Assembly (NCBI GenBank): GCA_947652115.1
Contig: OX393568.1
Location: 10,243,270-10,307,269 of the forward strand
Direction: 5' to 3'
Length of the DNA: 64,000 bases
DNA from: Blastomussa wellsi
Lineage: Eukaryota; Cnidaria; Anthozoa; Scleractinia; Plerogyridae
Shown here piece by piece: positions 51,332 through 62,680 of the stretch. Position 1 is the stretch's first letter; each line of letters starts with the position of its first letter. Position numbers and translations under genes: made by a program. The notes beneath the pieces are model-generated. The model ran no database searches. It saw nothing but the letters and a program-made list of their open reading frames with translations, and had not been told where the DNA came from.

Positions 51332-53045
51332 AACAAGAACTTGCGGAAATTGATCAAGAAACATTGCAGTATTTAGAACAATTACTTGCAGAAAACACGC
51401 CCGCAGCTCGACAGATTGTTCAGAATGTGCTTTATGAGCGCATTCCCCCGGAAGAGCAAGAGAGTCAGACCAAACCTCTACTTCCTAAACCGTACCAACC
51501 AAGAGCGCCACCAAGACAAAGGGCAAGAAGAAGACAAGAACTTCTGAGGTGGTTCGACCCCTTTCCTCCGCAGAATATTCGAAGGGTGGCAGATTATCAG
51601 AACGAGATTTTGGATCTGTACGACGAGGCTCAGCATGAGGGGGAAGAGAGCAAGGGTCGTCGTTTCATTCGATGGCGCTTCATCAGAGGTCTGGAGAAAG
51701 ACCTCACACCTGACTTTATGGCAAAGTTTCGAGAGAACGTACATACATCGTTCTACATGAGACATGTCTACTCGTATAACCTACGCAACATTGAAGGAAC
51801 CGTTATTGTGTACTACAATAACCACGGCTCACCCTGGTTTAATAAACTGTCAGAGGCGGAAAAATGGCTGAGTGACCATTGCTGTGCACAGAGGAGCCCG
51901 GCTTGATCGAAGTACAGTAGCAGCTCGTGAGCTTGCCAAGAGTTTCTTCAAACTCAAAACTGTACCAAACAACTGCCCAAAAACATATCTTGATGAATTA
52001 GATGAGGTTGAAAGGCATCTAAATAAGGGGATCGGTTTTTCAGATTGGCTCGGCATCAAGGTTTATGAGCCTGAGCGGAGAGAAGACAACGAAGTGGTTT
52101 GGCATCTTGGAAGAAATCCGCCGGCCAAGCTGACAAACATTCTGACAACCGGTATTTACGAGGGGCATGCCTTTGTCATAAAAGACATAGCAAAGCTTGT
52201 GAAAACGTATGCATGTGTTCATTGCCGCGCGAGATTCACGCAAGCTTGTCATCTTCAACGGCATGCCCAAAGTGTGCCCAAGGGAATACAATAATTGCTT
52301 GCCCGGGCGAAAAAGTCGAAGCCCCGCAGACAGCTTTCGAGAAGGCTTTCTATCCAAAACATTACGCTTCCCAAGAATCGCTTCGGTGGCTTGACCAAGA
52401 AGCCAAGCGGTCGAAAATTCACATTCACCACGCAATGTGTGGTCACGGAGGTGACAGGTGGGTTGAGCGAGCACCTGTCGACGGTTACAACCATGAAACT
52501 AAGACCATATTTCAATACCACGGCTGCCACTGGCACGGGTGCCGAAAATGTTTCCCGCACGATCGCGACAAAATCATTGACCATAACGCCCAAACACGCG
52601 AAGATAGGTTCATGGCCACAAGGAGACGAACAACAGCGCTCCGGAAGGCCGACTACCGCGTTATCGAGGCTTGGACGTGTGAAGTTGGAAAAATCGACGC
52701 CAACCCCCCGCAGGCCAAAACAAAAAGCTACCCGCACGCGATCTTGTACGATTTCGAGGCGTACGGCGACAATAATCAGCGGAAGGAGCCCACGCCCACG
52801 CTAACGATCGAGAACGCGCACGTGCCAATCTCGGTGAGCATCGGCGACACTCTTGAAAGAGAGCCCACCCACATCTTAGACCCCGCTGAGCTGGTTCGCA
52901 AGTTTATGTAACAGCTGGAGAGACGCGTAAAAAACATCCGGGTCAAAGTAAGAAGACGTGGGCCTGCTTCAGAAAGAGCCGCGGCAAAAAATTAGGGAAT
53001 GGTGCGACCAGGTCCCTGTCGTCGGGTTCAACCACAGGCAGGCCA
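51301..53045 (+). pseudogene. Element III-3 DNA polymerase B, N-terminal half
   Basis: LEQELAEIDQETLQYLEQLL, IPPEEQESQTKPLLPKPYQP, the ENVHTSFYMRHVYSYNLR region, FSDWLGIKVYEPERREDNEV and a C2H2-like finger (CVHCRARFTQACHLQRHAQS). Next comes HHAMCGHGGDRWVERAPVDG with FQYHGCHWHGCRKC, a Vsr/REase-like nuclease insert, then YDFEAYGDNN, the exonuclease Asp-x-Glu. Three frameshifts, a stop after ELVRKFM at about 52911, and loss of the whole palm beyond 53045. It shows the segment deleted from III-1 and III-2. Confidence 0.75.
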
Positions 53046-53589
53046 AGCTCACGTTGTGATCAGGATCATGTTGCATAATAGCTGTCATGGCAAAAATATA
53101 AGAGTTTGTATGAGAATAATTTACAGCACCTTTTAGCAAACCGAAATACTGCCAAATCTTCTTCTTTTCTGAACGCTTATTTTGCCGATTCTTAGCCATT
53201 TAGGCGAGTTATCGCTTTCTTGGGTTCCCCACTACAAAGAAAAGAACAAGGCTGTACACTCCAGTTCGGAACGCCCGACGAGCCAAGCGAAAAATCCCAG
53301 CTTAAAATGGTCAAACGGCCTCAATTCCATGGCGAATTGCAAGAAGAAATGTTCCAGTTTCATTTTAACTCAACAACAACTCCGTCCAGGCTCTGTCATC
53401 GACGCCAAGCGGCCGTTTGCTTTAAAAAATCCAAGGTAAAAAGATCTCTATTGTGCCTCTATTATACCTTTCACTGCACGCTCGGCTTTCATCGCGCCGA
53501 GCTTTTTCTCGTTGTGCGTTGGCCGAAGGTTTGCTTGCATCGCCATCATCTATATGAACAAAAAAATATTTTTTTTAATATACAAAGGT
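53046..53589. other. Unresolved segment inside Element III-3
   Basis: The polymerase match stops at about 53045. A minus-strand frame (53199-53046) starts MAKNRQNKRSEKKKIWQYFG and could be the beginning of an unrelated or inverted gene. The plus frames (for example SEKSQLKMVKRPQFHGELQE) are not recognised. It probably holds a rearrangement junction. Confidence 0.35.
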
Positions 53590-54952
53590 AGAAGGTGGAC
53601 ACTTTGGAAACGACGACCCCGAACTTGACCATGCCATTGACCACGATGACGATGACGATGAACAAGAGGCCAATACTACCCGTCCATTTCAGCCTGGCTC
53701 TTCATCTACACCCTTCCATTGTGGCGAACACAATGAAATGCAAACAATGTAGCACGAACAGAGCGGGATGCCTGACACATCCTACGTTGAAGCTCCTTTG
53801 TTGGGCGATTTTGTGGATCCAGGTGACAAACAAGCAACGCTTGAAAACGCTAAAGAGGTTCCCAAAAGTGGACTTCGGAAAATTAGGCCCAATTGATTTT
53901 AGCAAAAAAAGTGGAAATGAAACAACATTTGTATCATTTGGTTCAAAAGGCGGTGAGACTGAAATTTTCAGAAAAGTTCGTAGTGGTTTTCTCAAAAAAT
54001 TCACAGATAAGTTCAAAGACTCTCTGGGTCCAGAAGCTAAAGAAATTATCGCTCAAGACAACGAGAGTATAAGAGAACAACGCCAGAGATTGAGAGAGAC
54101 CGAACAACAATAAAGAGATGCTGAAAAATTGCTGCAGAAAAGGAAAAAGCTACACAAGAGGCTCGAAGTCCGAGAAACAGAATTGAGCAAACTCAAGCAA
54201 GGATTGATGGGTTACAAGATGAACATGGTTCGAATGTTGAAAGTGAGGCAGAACTGCGGAGACAGCAGCAACTGATAAAAAATCTTAAAACGGATTTTGA
54301 AAATGAAAAAAAAAAGGTGGCAGCTCTTGAAAAACAAGCAAAAAATAAAACAAAAGAACAAGAAAAGATTGATAAACTAAGAGCAGACCTTGATAAGAAA
54401 GAAAAAGAAAGAAACGCTCTTCAACAAAATCTTAACGAAACAAGAACGTTGGATGAGCTGACAGAGAAAGAAACCGACCTTCAACGACAAAATGATGAAG
54501 ATCAGAAAATCATCAACGATGAGAACGCCTCACCCTCTGACAAAGAAGCCGCGGAAGGAAGAGTTGCGAAAAGAACCGAGGAGCTCGCGCGGTTGCAAAC
54601 GCAGATTGAGGAAAGAGAAAGAGTGCTTCCACTTCGTGAAAGGGTCAAAGAGATCTTCAAAAAATATGGCGTGACAGTCACAGCAATCTTTCTTGCTGCT
54701 GGTGTCATGATTGGTGCTGTTATTGGCGCCATCACCAACTCTTTGAAGGCTACCGGCAAAGCGTTGGGAAAAGGTCTGAAAGATACTGGCTCAAAGGTTG
54801 CAACTGCTCTGCCAGGTCTCAATGGCTCGATTGTGAGTTTCCTCTTCAAAGCCACTGGTCAGGCAATCGGCTTTCTCGCTGAGCACACCGGGCTTCGGAT
54901 TTTGGCTGTGGTGGCCTTCCTAATGGAGACCTATATCAAGAAGCGGCGTTAA
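53590..54952 (+). pseudogene. Element III coiled-coil protein with C-terminal membrane domain, broken
   Basis: Acidic N-terminus (HDDDDDEQEANTTRPFQPGS), a TAG near 53752, EAPLLGDFVDPGDKQ, then FPKVDFGKLGPIDFSKKSG and FLKKFTDKFKDSLGP. A long heptad-rich coil follows (54100-54640; LRADLDKKEKERNALQQN), and after RERVKEIFKKYGVTV two or three Gly/Ala-rich hydrophobic segments and a KKRR end. Stops near 54111 and frameshifts split it, and the last 211 codons (54317-54952) are open. The coil-plus-membrane plan suggests a structural or fusion-like virion protein. Function unknown. Confidence 0.58.
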
Positions 54953-55123
54953 CGAAATGACAAGAATGCCAAAATCGCCAACAATGACAGCTATTTTGTT
55001 CACATCATGTGACTCACTGCCGGAGCCAGCCGTTGGCGTTGGTTCAGATTCCGTTTGCTCTTCTGCAGCTGTTTGGATCACAGGCGCTGCCTCTTTTTTG
55101 CTGCTTCGTGAGTTGGATTCCAA
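54920..55123 (-). CDS. Element III-3 small single-TM protein
   Basis: 67 residues. A polar, Glu/Thr-rich N-terminus (SSKKEAAPVIQTAAEEQTES) precedes a hydrophobic segment in NKIAVIVGDFGILVISLT. Similar in plan to the gene at 29710 in III-1. It is convergent with, and overlaps by 33 bases, the coiled-coil gene. Low-confidence coding call. Confidence 0.35.
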   Translation of the reverse strand: MESNSRSSKKEAAPVIQTAAEEQTESEPTPTAGSGSESHDVNKIAVIVGDFGILVISLTPLLDIGLH

Positions 55124-56123
55124 GGGTGACTGTTTTTTTTTAAAAAAAATAACTCAAAAATTAGATAAAGTCGTAAGTCTTGCTGGCAACCAAGCATTGC
55201 ATACATGTAAGCAACAAATAATTTTCTCACATCACACAAACACTTCATCCACAAAAACCACGAGTGAAAAAAAGATGAACGCGTCACGCAAGGCGTTGTG
55301 TGACGGTTTGTGTGACGGTTACTCGAGGCAGGGCGCAAAAAGGGACAAAACCCTTGTCGGGGGGGGGGGGGGGGGTGCTCGGTTGGCTGTTCGTTGCCTG
55401 GCCCCTTCCACTGACAAGGCGGTTGTCAGTTCCCATTTTACCTCTGGGAGCGAAGTTTGAAGGCTCAACCCGAGGGTACTGTCCCACTGGAAGGACTTTC
55501 CCCTATACCTGGTAATTCACCATCCGCACAAGCCTTTAGCAGGATTCAGAAAGTGGCCGACTTTCACCTCCCAGAGCTTCACCAGAATATGTGAACTAAC
55601 AAGTTAATGTCAAGTTCGGTTATATATTGCCATCAGTCTGGCATTTCCTTGTATTGTGGTGTTCTTTCTCAGTCCCTTGCAAAAAAATCCCCAATATGTG
55701 GTAACATACGCATGCGCTTTGGGGGGCACGGATGATGTAAGAATAAATTAAAGAGAGGCAAATCTTTGATAACTCACATATAAACAGCTTCTGAAGTCCA
55801 AAATGCTTCTGCTTTTCCACACGATTTACTGGATATACAAGGAACTTTCAACACCCGTTTGGCAGAACGAGGTCAGACGGATAACACAGCAAGTTATAGA
55901 GGCAATGTGCGAGGTGGAAAAAATGAAAACAGGCTCTGATCGAGTCAATTTTCAAGAAAGATCAAATCGACAGTTCGATAAATCGCTTTGATCAAATCGT
56001 GTTGTTCCACACCGTTCTTTGCAACGATTCACCAACTTCTGTGGTGGAAAAAGAACTTACAGCACGCTAACTGAGCGTAAGGTTTTGTACAAATCAGCTC
56101 TGGTTCAATTTTTTTCGCCAAAA
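55124..56123. other. No gene; 17-base poly-G tract
   Basis: A run of 17 G residues lies at 55359-55375. Otherwise host-like DNA without supportable genes. The right end of Element III-3 is not visible here. Confidence 0.45.
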
Positions 56124-56580
56124 GTATACCTGCCAACTCTCACGCCTTAGGCGTGAGTCTCACGCCTGCGAGCTGAAAACTTTGATCTCACGCCAACTCA
56201 CGCCTACGAACCAAATTCTCACGCCTGTATGGAAAATGTGAGCTGCGATAGCTCTAAATAACACATTTAAAAATATATGCAACTCCAAACAATGCGAGAA
56301 ACGAAAATTTTCTGTAAAATGAATAAATGACGATTCTTTTCCTCGCGATTTCCGATTTTTGAAAGCAGACACTGAGGACGAGTCGCTGGGACACAAATCT
56401 CGTTTCCAGAGGCCGCGATCTTTTTGGTCTGCGGGATGTCATCGGAAACCTTCAAACGTCTTCGGAAATCTTCGTCCATATTCGGAAATTTTCGGAAATC
56501 ATCGTGACATTTCGGAAATCCAGGCTTCTCCGGGGTGACAGGTCTCACGCCTTTGGATAAGAACATGTTGGCAGGTATAC
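56124..56580. repeat. MITE with gtatacctgccaac termini, 457 bp
   Basis: Perfect 14-bp ends (56124-56137 and 56567-56580). The left end is followed by several ctcacgcc words in both orientations (ctcacgccttaggcgtgag is itself a palindrome), and tctcacgcc recurs near the right end. Flanks share AAAA. Superfamily not assigned. Confidence 0.75.
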
Positions 56581-57388
56581 AAAAGACGTAATCGTGAGAG
56601 GTCAGCCATTTTGTTTCTCCGTAACTCCGAGGCTTGGTGACCAGGCCGAGGGCCGGGTTGCTACTCCGAGGGCCTGACACAAAGGACATTATCAAACTCG
56701 AAGGAGGACAAATTTTAATTTTGTCAAGCGTCAAAACTCATGCATTTTTAATTTACGCGCCTCTGTTAAACTACAGGAAAACGTCAATCAAGTAGATTTA
56801 TCTCTCTTTTCGAAGAGTCTATTCGTCTTTTTCAAGGTGATTGTCATTATTTGTGTTTTTGTATTGCATTTTTTTGTATAATTATATAAAGTAGTCAATG
56901 AAATTTTGTCATCCTAGTACACAAGTCCCTGACGGGTGCACTGGAGCAGTCTGGAGGTAGTTCTGCAACATTCAATTAAACAAAGAAACAACAACAACAA
57001 AAAAAAAACTTTTAAGCATAACTGGAGGCTTCAAAACAAATTGTACAATGATGGCTATCGAGTTTGAACTGTATCCCTCTGGTGATGTGGACGAGTGAAC
57101 CTGGGTGAGTGTTTCGCGTGAACGCCTGTCACGCAATCAATGCTTTTGAAAGGGAAACTGCTATTTATATATTTCTTCTTTTGACTCCCAACGTTTGGTA
57201 TGTATCAACAAACATGTAGTAGTCTTTTAGTAGAACTTGAGTAAGACAGATTTTTTGGGGTTGATAGCAAAAGTATGCAATTCAGAATATGTGTTTGTTC
57301 TCGGCCGACGGCCGTTTGAAATAGACGGAACTGCTTGAACTGTGTAGAAAAACATGTTTTTTGTTTACAAACATCAACGGCTAAAGTT
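56581..57388. other. No gene recognised
   Basis: Host-like DNA, no supported coding or repeat structure. Confidence 0.35.
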
Positions 57389-58182
57389 ACTATTTGAGGC
57401 AGATTAAGCAGTACGAGCTTGCCATCGAACGGAATGTCCCGACTACCACAACACCTATGGAGAACCTGCTACTCTTCCGTGCGACAGATGTCATCGCTCC
57501 TTCTATTGGTTGCGTTGTCTAGAAAACCACTACACTTACTCGACCGTGGATGGAAAGAAGGCGAACCCTTCCAAAAACATCACAAACGCGTGTGCAACTC
57601 AGCACACGTGTCCAACTTGTCGCAGATTGTTGAGACCTCACGAACTGGAAACCCAGCACGCGTGTGGAACCGCTGAATGCCCCTCTTGCAAAGAATACCA
57701 TAATCTCCAACGTCACCAGTGCTACATAAAAAAATCCCAACGACTTGAAAGAGGCCAAAAAGAAGACAAGAAAACAGCTTAAACTCAAAGCGGATGGAAG
57801 TCCATGCAACCCAGAAAAAGAGACCATCTTTATCAGTTGGGACACTGAAACCATGCAAGAGAACGGTTTACATGTTCTAATCTTGTCTGTACCAGAACAG
57901 TAATCCGAACTACACTTTCCCTGGCACCGCTTGAATGGAAGATTTTCTTGATTTGTTGCGAGAACTGAGCCAGGATTGTAAACCCGTTGTCTTGGCCTAC
58001 AATTCGCAAGGCTTCGACTCTTATTTCATCTTGTACAAACTTTATCAGCAAGGTATCTGTCCAGAGCAAATCGTCAATGGAACCAGGATCCTAGCCATGT
58101 ACATCAATTGTAGAGATATTGCATTCAAAGATTCACTTTGTTTCTTCCAAATGCCCCTATCGTCTTTCCCTAACGCCTTTGG

Positions 58183-61100
58183 ATTACATACATACTTACA
58201 TACTTTATTGACTTTCCCCAAGGGGGCTTTTCAAAGACAATATTAAAAAAACATATATATTCCTATTTACAATTAGAATTAAGAATGAATAAGATAAGGT
58301 TCTAAAAAGATTATAAAAATATATATAAATATAAAAATTACAATTCTTTAAGTAGTTTAGTCCTCAGGCGATTTTTAAAAACAGTGACTGAATCACACAA
58401 TTTAAGAGAATAATCTAAAGAATTCCATAAATTAACTATTCTATAATGAAAGGTTCTTTGGCCGGTAGCGGTTTTAAAAAGTGGGATGTTTAACAATTGT
58501 GAGTTTCTGGTGCTATGACCGCTCACCTCGGCTCGCTTTAAAAATTTTGAAGACAGGTATTCAGGGGCGTGGCCTGTCATACATTTAAAGGCCATTGTGG
58601 CGCTTCGGTAATATAGCTGGTTTGCTACAGGTAGCCAATTGAGCTCTTTACGAATGGGCGTAATATGGTCATATTTGCGCGCACCGCTCACAATGCGGCA
58701 AGCGAAGTTTTGCACAGCCTGCAGTTTGTTAATGTTACACTTCGATGTGTTTGCCCATACATTAGAACAATAAAATAATTTACTAAAAACTAAAGAGTTA
58801 ATAATCATCAGGAGTGTACGTTTGTCAAAAACATGCTTGACGCGGTTTATTTGACCGAGGCGGGACATGCATGAAGAAGCGGTTTTAATTATGTGTTCAT
58901 CGTAAGTTAAATTAGAATCCAAAATCACGCCCAGGTCTTTAGCAGTGTCTGTAGGGACGATGTCCTTTCCCATAAAGGGAAGGGAGTGAAATTGCAATTT
59001 TGCTCGCATTTGCCTGCTGCCGAATATCATTAACTTGGTTTTGCCAGGATTGAGCAACAAGAAGTTGTTGGAGCACCATTCTCCTATTTTAGACAGGTCG
59101 TCTTTCAAATCAGTAATTGCATCCAGGTTGTCTTTTAGTTGAAAGGAAGTAATGAGTTTCGTATCATCTACGTAACTCTGAGTGCTGCATTTCTGTGGTG
59201 TCGAGGAGAGATCGTTCGTGTATATGCTAAATAGTAGTGGGCCCAAAATACTCCCCTGGGGCACACCACTGGCCACAGGCAAAGGCTCAGACAGCGTTGA
59301 GTGGATTCGTACTACTTGTTTCCTGTTACTTAAGTAGCTGCGAAACCATTGGAGAGTGTGACTGGAGGTTCCGACATCTTGCAATTTTAAAATTAAAGTC
59401 TCGTGATTGACACTGTCAAAGGCTTTACTCATGTCTAAGAGTACAACAGCAGTTAACTTCTTTTTGTCAATAGCGTTAAGAATTGTGTCAGTTGTTTCAA
59501 TGACAGATGTTTCACACGAATGCCATTTCTTGTTACCGCTTTGAGTCTTTGATAAGGTGTCGTTTGATTGCAGATGCGAAGTGAGTTGATTATGTACAAC
59601 CCTTTCGCAAACCTTAGATAAAACTGGTAGAAGTGAGATGGGCCTATTGTTATTTGCCTGTTCATGATCGCCGTCTTTTGGAATTGGTGTAACCTCAGCT
59701 GTTTTCCATTTTGATGGAAAAACACATGTTAGAAAGGATGCATTAACAATAGACGTGATTGCGTGAACAATTGGATTAAGACAGTCCTTGATGACGCGAA
59801 TCGGAATTTTGTCTATCCCAGGGGCCTTATTTGAAGGCATGGCAGTTATTATACGTTCTATCTGTTTATAATCAATGGTACTCAGTGTGAACTGATCAGA
59901 AAAGGCGTATTGTCTCGGTACAAAATAATTCTGGTTAAGTGTTAGGTTGCATTCATTAGCCAAGGATGTAATTTTCTCGACAGTTCTCTGACCAACAGAT
60001 ACGAAGAACTGATTAAATTCGTCTGCAACAGTTTTATCGTTCTTACTGAATATTCGCTGAGTTGTAGATTTATTAGGGATGCAATGGCGAATTGCTTTCC
60101 AGATATTATTGGTGTTGTTTGGATTCCTCTGGATCTGTTCGGCAACAAATTCCTGTTCAGCAATTCTGATTTCCCGTTTTACCTCCTGTCTAAAATACCT
60201 GTAGGCAGTCCAAGAAAGCGGGTCATTTGTTTTCTTTGCTTTCTTACGCCAATCATTCCTAGTCTTCATCAATCCGCGGATGTTATCTGTTACACATGGG
60301 TTTGGTTTACCGCGTGCTTTGAAGGTTTTAACTGGAGCATGGCGGTCAAGTATCTCAGTAAATAGCAGATCAAATGCATAAAGTTTATCCTCGACATCAT
60401 CGAAAACATCAACTATGGACCATGGTGCCACTGATACGTCACTGTTAAAGTCAACAGGACTGTAGTGTTTAAAGCTTCTGGTTGTAATATAGACGGGCTT
60501 GGAACGCGCTTTCTTCAATCTTAAGGTGACATAAACTAAGTCATGGTCGCTAATCGAGTTTTCCATAACCGTAGCCTTTTGGACTTGTTTTGTATCCGAT
60601 GCAAGGATGACATCTAGGATTGATTTCGAAGTCTCTGTAACTCGTGTTGGCGTAGTGATCAGTATTGACAAGTTATAGGAGCGACAGAAATTAATGAGGG
60701 CTTTCGCTTCAGGATTGTTGCTGTTCTCAAGTCTGCAGTTCAAATCTCCTAATAGATAAATTGGCACATTAAACGACGAGGCATAAATAAAGTTCTCTGT
60801 GATATCTGAATCGAAATAAGATAAGGTATGCGGTGGTCTATAGGTTGTACAGACAATAAAAGACTTCATATTCCTAACGTGGATTTTAAGCCACAGTTGG
60901 TGGAAGCCAGAGGCCGTGATAAGAGAGATGTTGCTCAGGTACTCCGACCTATAATTTCGTGAAACATAAGCACATACTCCGCCGCCAGTTTTCGCCTGGC
61001 GGTCGATACGGTAGATAACGTAGCCAGGAATCTCTATTTCCAAATCTGTAACTGAACTATTGAGCCAGGTTTCGGATATAGTGAATATGTCAAACTTGTT

Positions 61101-61515
61101 TTCTAGGACAGCTTCCTTTACAAGAACGAAATGCTCACGGCATTTAAGTGAGCGAACGTTAAGATGTGCTATTTTCACATTGCCGGTCGACTTTTCGAAC
61201 TCGTTTGTAGTAGAGCAGTTTGCAGGTCCAGGGTTAAGTTCAACATCATGTAGCAGCTGTATAATAGGTCTAAAGGCCGAGGTTGAATTGTCGTAGTAGG
61301 TTGTAGTAGCGCTTGCTCGTTTAATTCTGTTAGTGACATACACGTGGGTCCGCCATTTTGTAATGTGTATCGTATAAAGGTCGAGATCCCATTTTACCAC
61401 TTTAACCAACGTAGAATGCGGGAAACGTAGACCAGAGTACTCACTGGTAGAAGAATAGTCTTGTTTATCTTTCTTCAAGATATGGGGAAGACACAAAAGA
61501 AGTACGAGTCCAATA
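58183..61515 (-). mobile_element. CR1/L2-like LINE, near full ORF2, inserted in Element IV polymerase
   Basis: The 3' end at about 58183 carries the short repeat tail (caataaagtatgtaagtatg on the minus strand) typical of CR1/L2-type elements rather than poly-A. The 5' boundary is about 61515, where polymerase sequence (gtagaactgaagaag) resumes. The 5' UTR is only about 20 bases, so the copy is probably slightly 5'-truncated. The intact ORF marks a young insertion. Confidence 0.82.
58338..61496 (-). CDS. LINE ORF2: 2A-like leader, endonuclease and reverse transcriptase
   Basis: 1052 residues, uninterrupted. A 2A-like peptide, DVELNPGP, is at residues 84-91. The APE endonuclease at about 107-325 has HLNVRSL, SETW (141-144), GDLN (250-253) and SDHD (316-319). 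The reverse transcriptase at about 590-830 has NNRPISLLPVLSK, LDMSKAFD (687-694), PQGSILGPLLF and YVDD (775-778). A conserved C-terminal region with RRxxR-like HRIVNLWNSL follows. All catalytic residues expected for EN and RT are visible. 2A motifs cause ribosome skipping, which would release an 89-90-residue leader. The start Met at 61496 is the first in frame but may not be the original. Confidence 0.88.
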   Translation of the reverse strand: MCLPHILKKDKQDYSSTSEYSGLRFPHSTLVKVVKWDLDLYTIHITKWRTHVYVTNRIKRASATTTYYDNSTSAFRPIIQLLHDVELNPGPANCSTTNEFEKSTGNVKIAHLNVRSLKCREHFVLVKEAVLENKFDIFTISETWLNSSVTDLEIEIPGYVIYRIDRQAKTGGGVCAYVSRNYRSEYLSNISLITASGFHQLWLKIHVRNMKSFIVCTTYRPPHTLSYFDSDITENFIYASSFNVPIYLLGDLNCRLENSNNPEAKALINFCRSYNLSILITTPTRVTETSKSILDVILASDTKQVQKATVMENSISDHDLVYVTLRLKKARSKPVYITTRSFKHYSPVDFNSDVSVAPWSIVDVFDDVEDKLYAFDLLFTEILDRHAPVKTFKARGKPNPCVTDNIRGLMKTRNDWRKKAKKTNDPLSWTAYRYFRQEVKREIRIAEQEFVAEQIQRNPNNTNNIWKAIRHCIPNKSTTQRIFSKNDKTVADEFNQFFVSVGQRTVEKITSLANECNLTLNQNYFVPRQYAFSDQFTLSTIDYKQIERIITAMPSNKAPGIDKIPIRVIKDCLNPIVHAITSIVNASFLTCVFPSKWKTAEVTPIPKDGDHEQANNNRPISLLPVLSKVCERVVHNQLTSHLQSNDTLSKTQSGNKKWHSCETSVIETTDTILNAIDKKKLTAVVLLDMSKAFDSVNHETLILKLQDVGTSSHTLQWFRSYLSNRKQVVRIHSTLSEPLPVASGVPQGSILGPLLFSIYTNDLSSTPQKCSTQSYVDDTKLITSFQLKDNLDAITDLKDDLSKIGEWCSNNFLLLNPGKTKLMIFGSRQMRAKLQFHSLPFMGKDIVPTDTAKDLGVILDSNLTYDEHIIKTASSCMSRLGQINRVKHVFDKRTLLMIINSLVFSKLFYCSNVWANTSKCNINKLQAVQNFACRIVSGARKYDHITPIRKELNWLPVANQLYYRSATMAFKCMTGHAPEYLSSKFLKRAEVSGHSTRNSQLLNIPLFKTATGQRTFHYRIVNLWNSLDYSLKLCDSVTVFKNRLRTKLLKEL

Positions 61516-62680
61516 AGTAGAACTGAAGAAGGGGTTCTTTCCCCATGTCTTTAATACTGTGGAGAATCAAGAGAATGTGGGACGCATACCAGCCAGAGGT
61601 TATTACGATCCGGACAGCATGTCACCGACCCGCAAAATCCGGCTGATCCTAATTACATCTTCGACTTCAAAAGAGAGCTGATGGCTTACTGTCAATCTGA
61701 TGTCAAATTGCAACTAGACGGATGTGGTGTCTTCTGCAAAGAGCTGTCTCACGATCGCCTCTGCTTGCAACTTGTAGTACCGTACCACGTGTTTGCAAGG
61801 GAACACGTTGGCCTCTGAACCTGTGGCTTGATGGCACAATCAGGGGAAACCTCATTCCCTTGCTACTTTGGAATGGCTCTGTTACACCGTGATGCTGCAG
61901 AACATATCGCTAATGCTCGTAACGGTGGCGAGCGAGTCATCACACATGGAGCTCGTAAAGTTCACCCAGATGGACTCGACGATAACCCTCGCACAGCGGA
62001 CGCATTTAACGGGTGTTATTGGCACGGTTGTCCAAAATGTCATTCCAATCGTCAAGAACGTCATCAAAAGTTGGGAGATCGTAGCATGCAGGATGTGTAC
62101 GAAACCACTCAAGAATGCGTGAATCTTCTCAAGCAAGCTACCGTGTGGTGACTATGTGGGAGTGCGAATGGAACTGCCCGAAAAAAGATGAAACCGTGCG
62201 TGCCTTCGTCGAATCTCTTGATCTTGTCTCTCCCTTGGAACCACGGGACGCTTTCTGTCATCATCTATTCATACCAAGAGGGTCTACCGACTCTACCGCT
62301 GGGCGATTACCTGGGAGAATTCACCAACGAGTTGGACCAGGACGATCACATCGTCGAGTTTGCCTCCGCGGAACCTAAAAATTAAAGCTATAAAACTTAA
62401 GGCAAGGTGGAATGCAAGGTTCGCGGTTTCTCGCTCAACACCCGTGGACGAGAACATCTGAACTTTGACCTGCTAAAAGAAAACGTCGTCCGCGAAGTCA
62501 TCACTCCCTTAGAAAATCCTCGAGAAATCCCAGTCTTCTTGGAAACGTTCACAGAAATCAAACGGTACAAACTAGTCTTTGACAAGCGCGTGGTGAACAA
62601 GACTCACGTCCACGCACTACGCTCAGCTAAACAAAACATACTCTCTCTCGTATTCCCATCGCACACACCTTGCTTGTAAA

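Larger units (their letters stand above)
50742..55123. mobile_element. Element III-3: left-anchored, right-truncated copy
   Basis: Begins with palindrome 50742-50970, then CxxC gene, polymerase (to about 53045), an unresolved segment, the coiled-coil/TM gene (53590-54952) and a minus-strand TM protein. No second terminus is found downstream. The terminus is related to but clearly diverged from III-1 (agtagtattgccgggattta against agtagtatagccagagtcaa), so this is another subfamily. Confidence 0.72.
57389..62680 (+). pseudogene. Element IV: DNA polymerase B gene of a third lineage, LINE-interrupted
   Basis: 57419-57770 holds three zinc-finger-like segments (CDRCHRSFYWLRCLENH, CPTCRRLLRPHELETQ, CPSCKEYHNLQRHQC). 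FISWDTETMQENG (exonuclease I, Asp-x-Glu) follows near 57830, VVLAYNSQGFDSYFILYKLY (exo II) at 57980, and FKDSLCFFQMPLSSFPNAFG at 58130. The LINE then intervenes. After 61529: KKGFFPHVFNTVENQ, AYCQSDVKLQLDGC, the nuclease insert NGCYWHGCPKC at 62010, and MWECEWNC. A deletion of the palm leads to PLGDYLGEFTNELDQDDHIV and GFSLNTRGREHLNFDLLKEN. DNA_pol_B_2-like with a mid-gene nuclease. Many stops. Confidence 0.75.

Noticed and set aside
52969..53199. Minus-strand 76-codon gene starting MAKNRQNKRSEKKK
   Set aside because: Its second half is antisense to polymerase coding text. Only the first 45 residues are free, and no homologue is recognised.
55359..55375. Poly-G tract as a functional G-quadruplex
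   Set aside because: A single homopolymer run with no nearby gene. It may even be a sequencing artefact.
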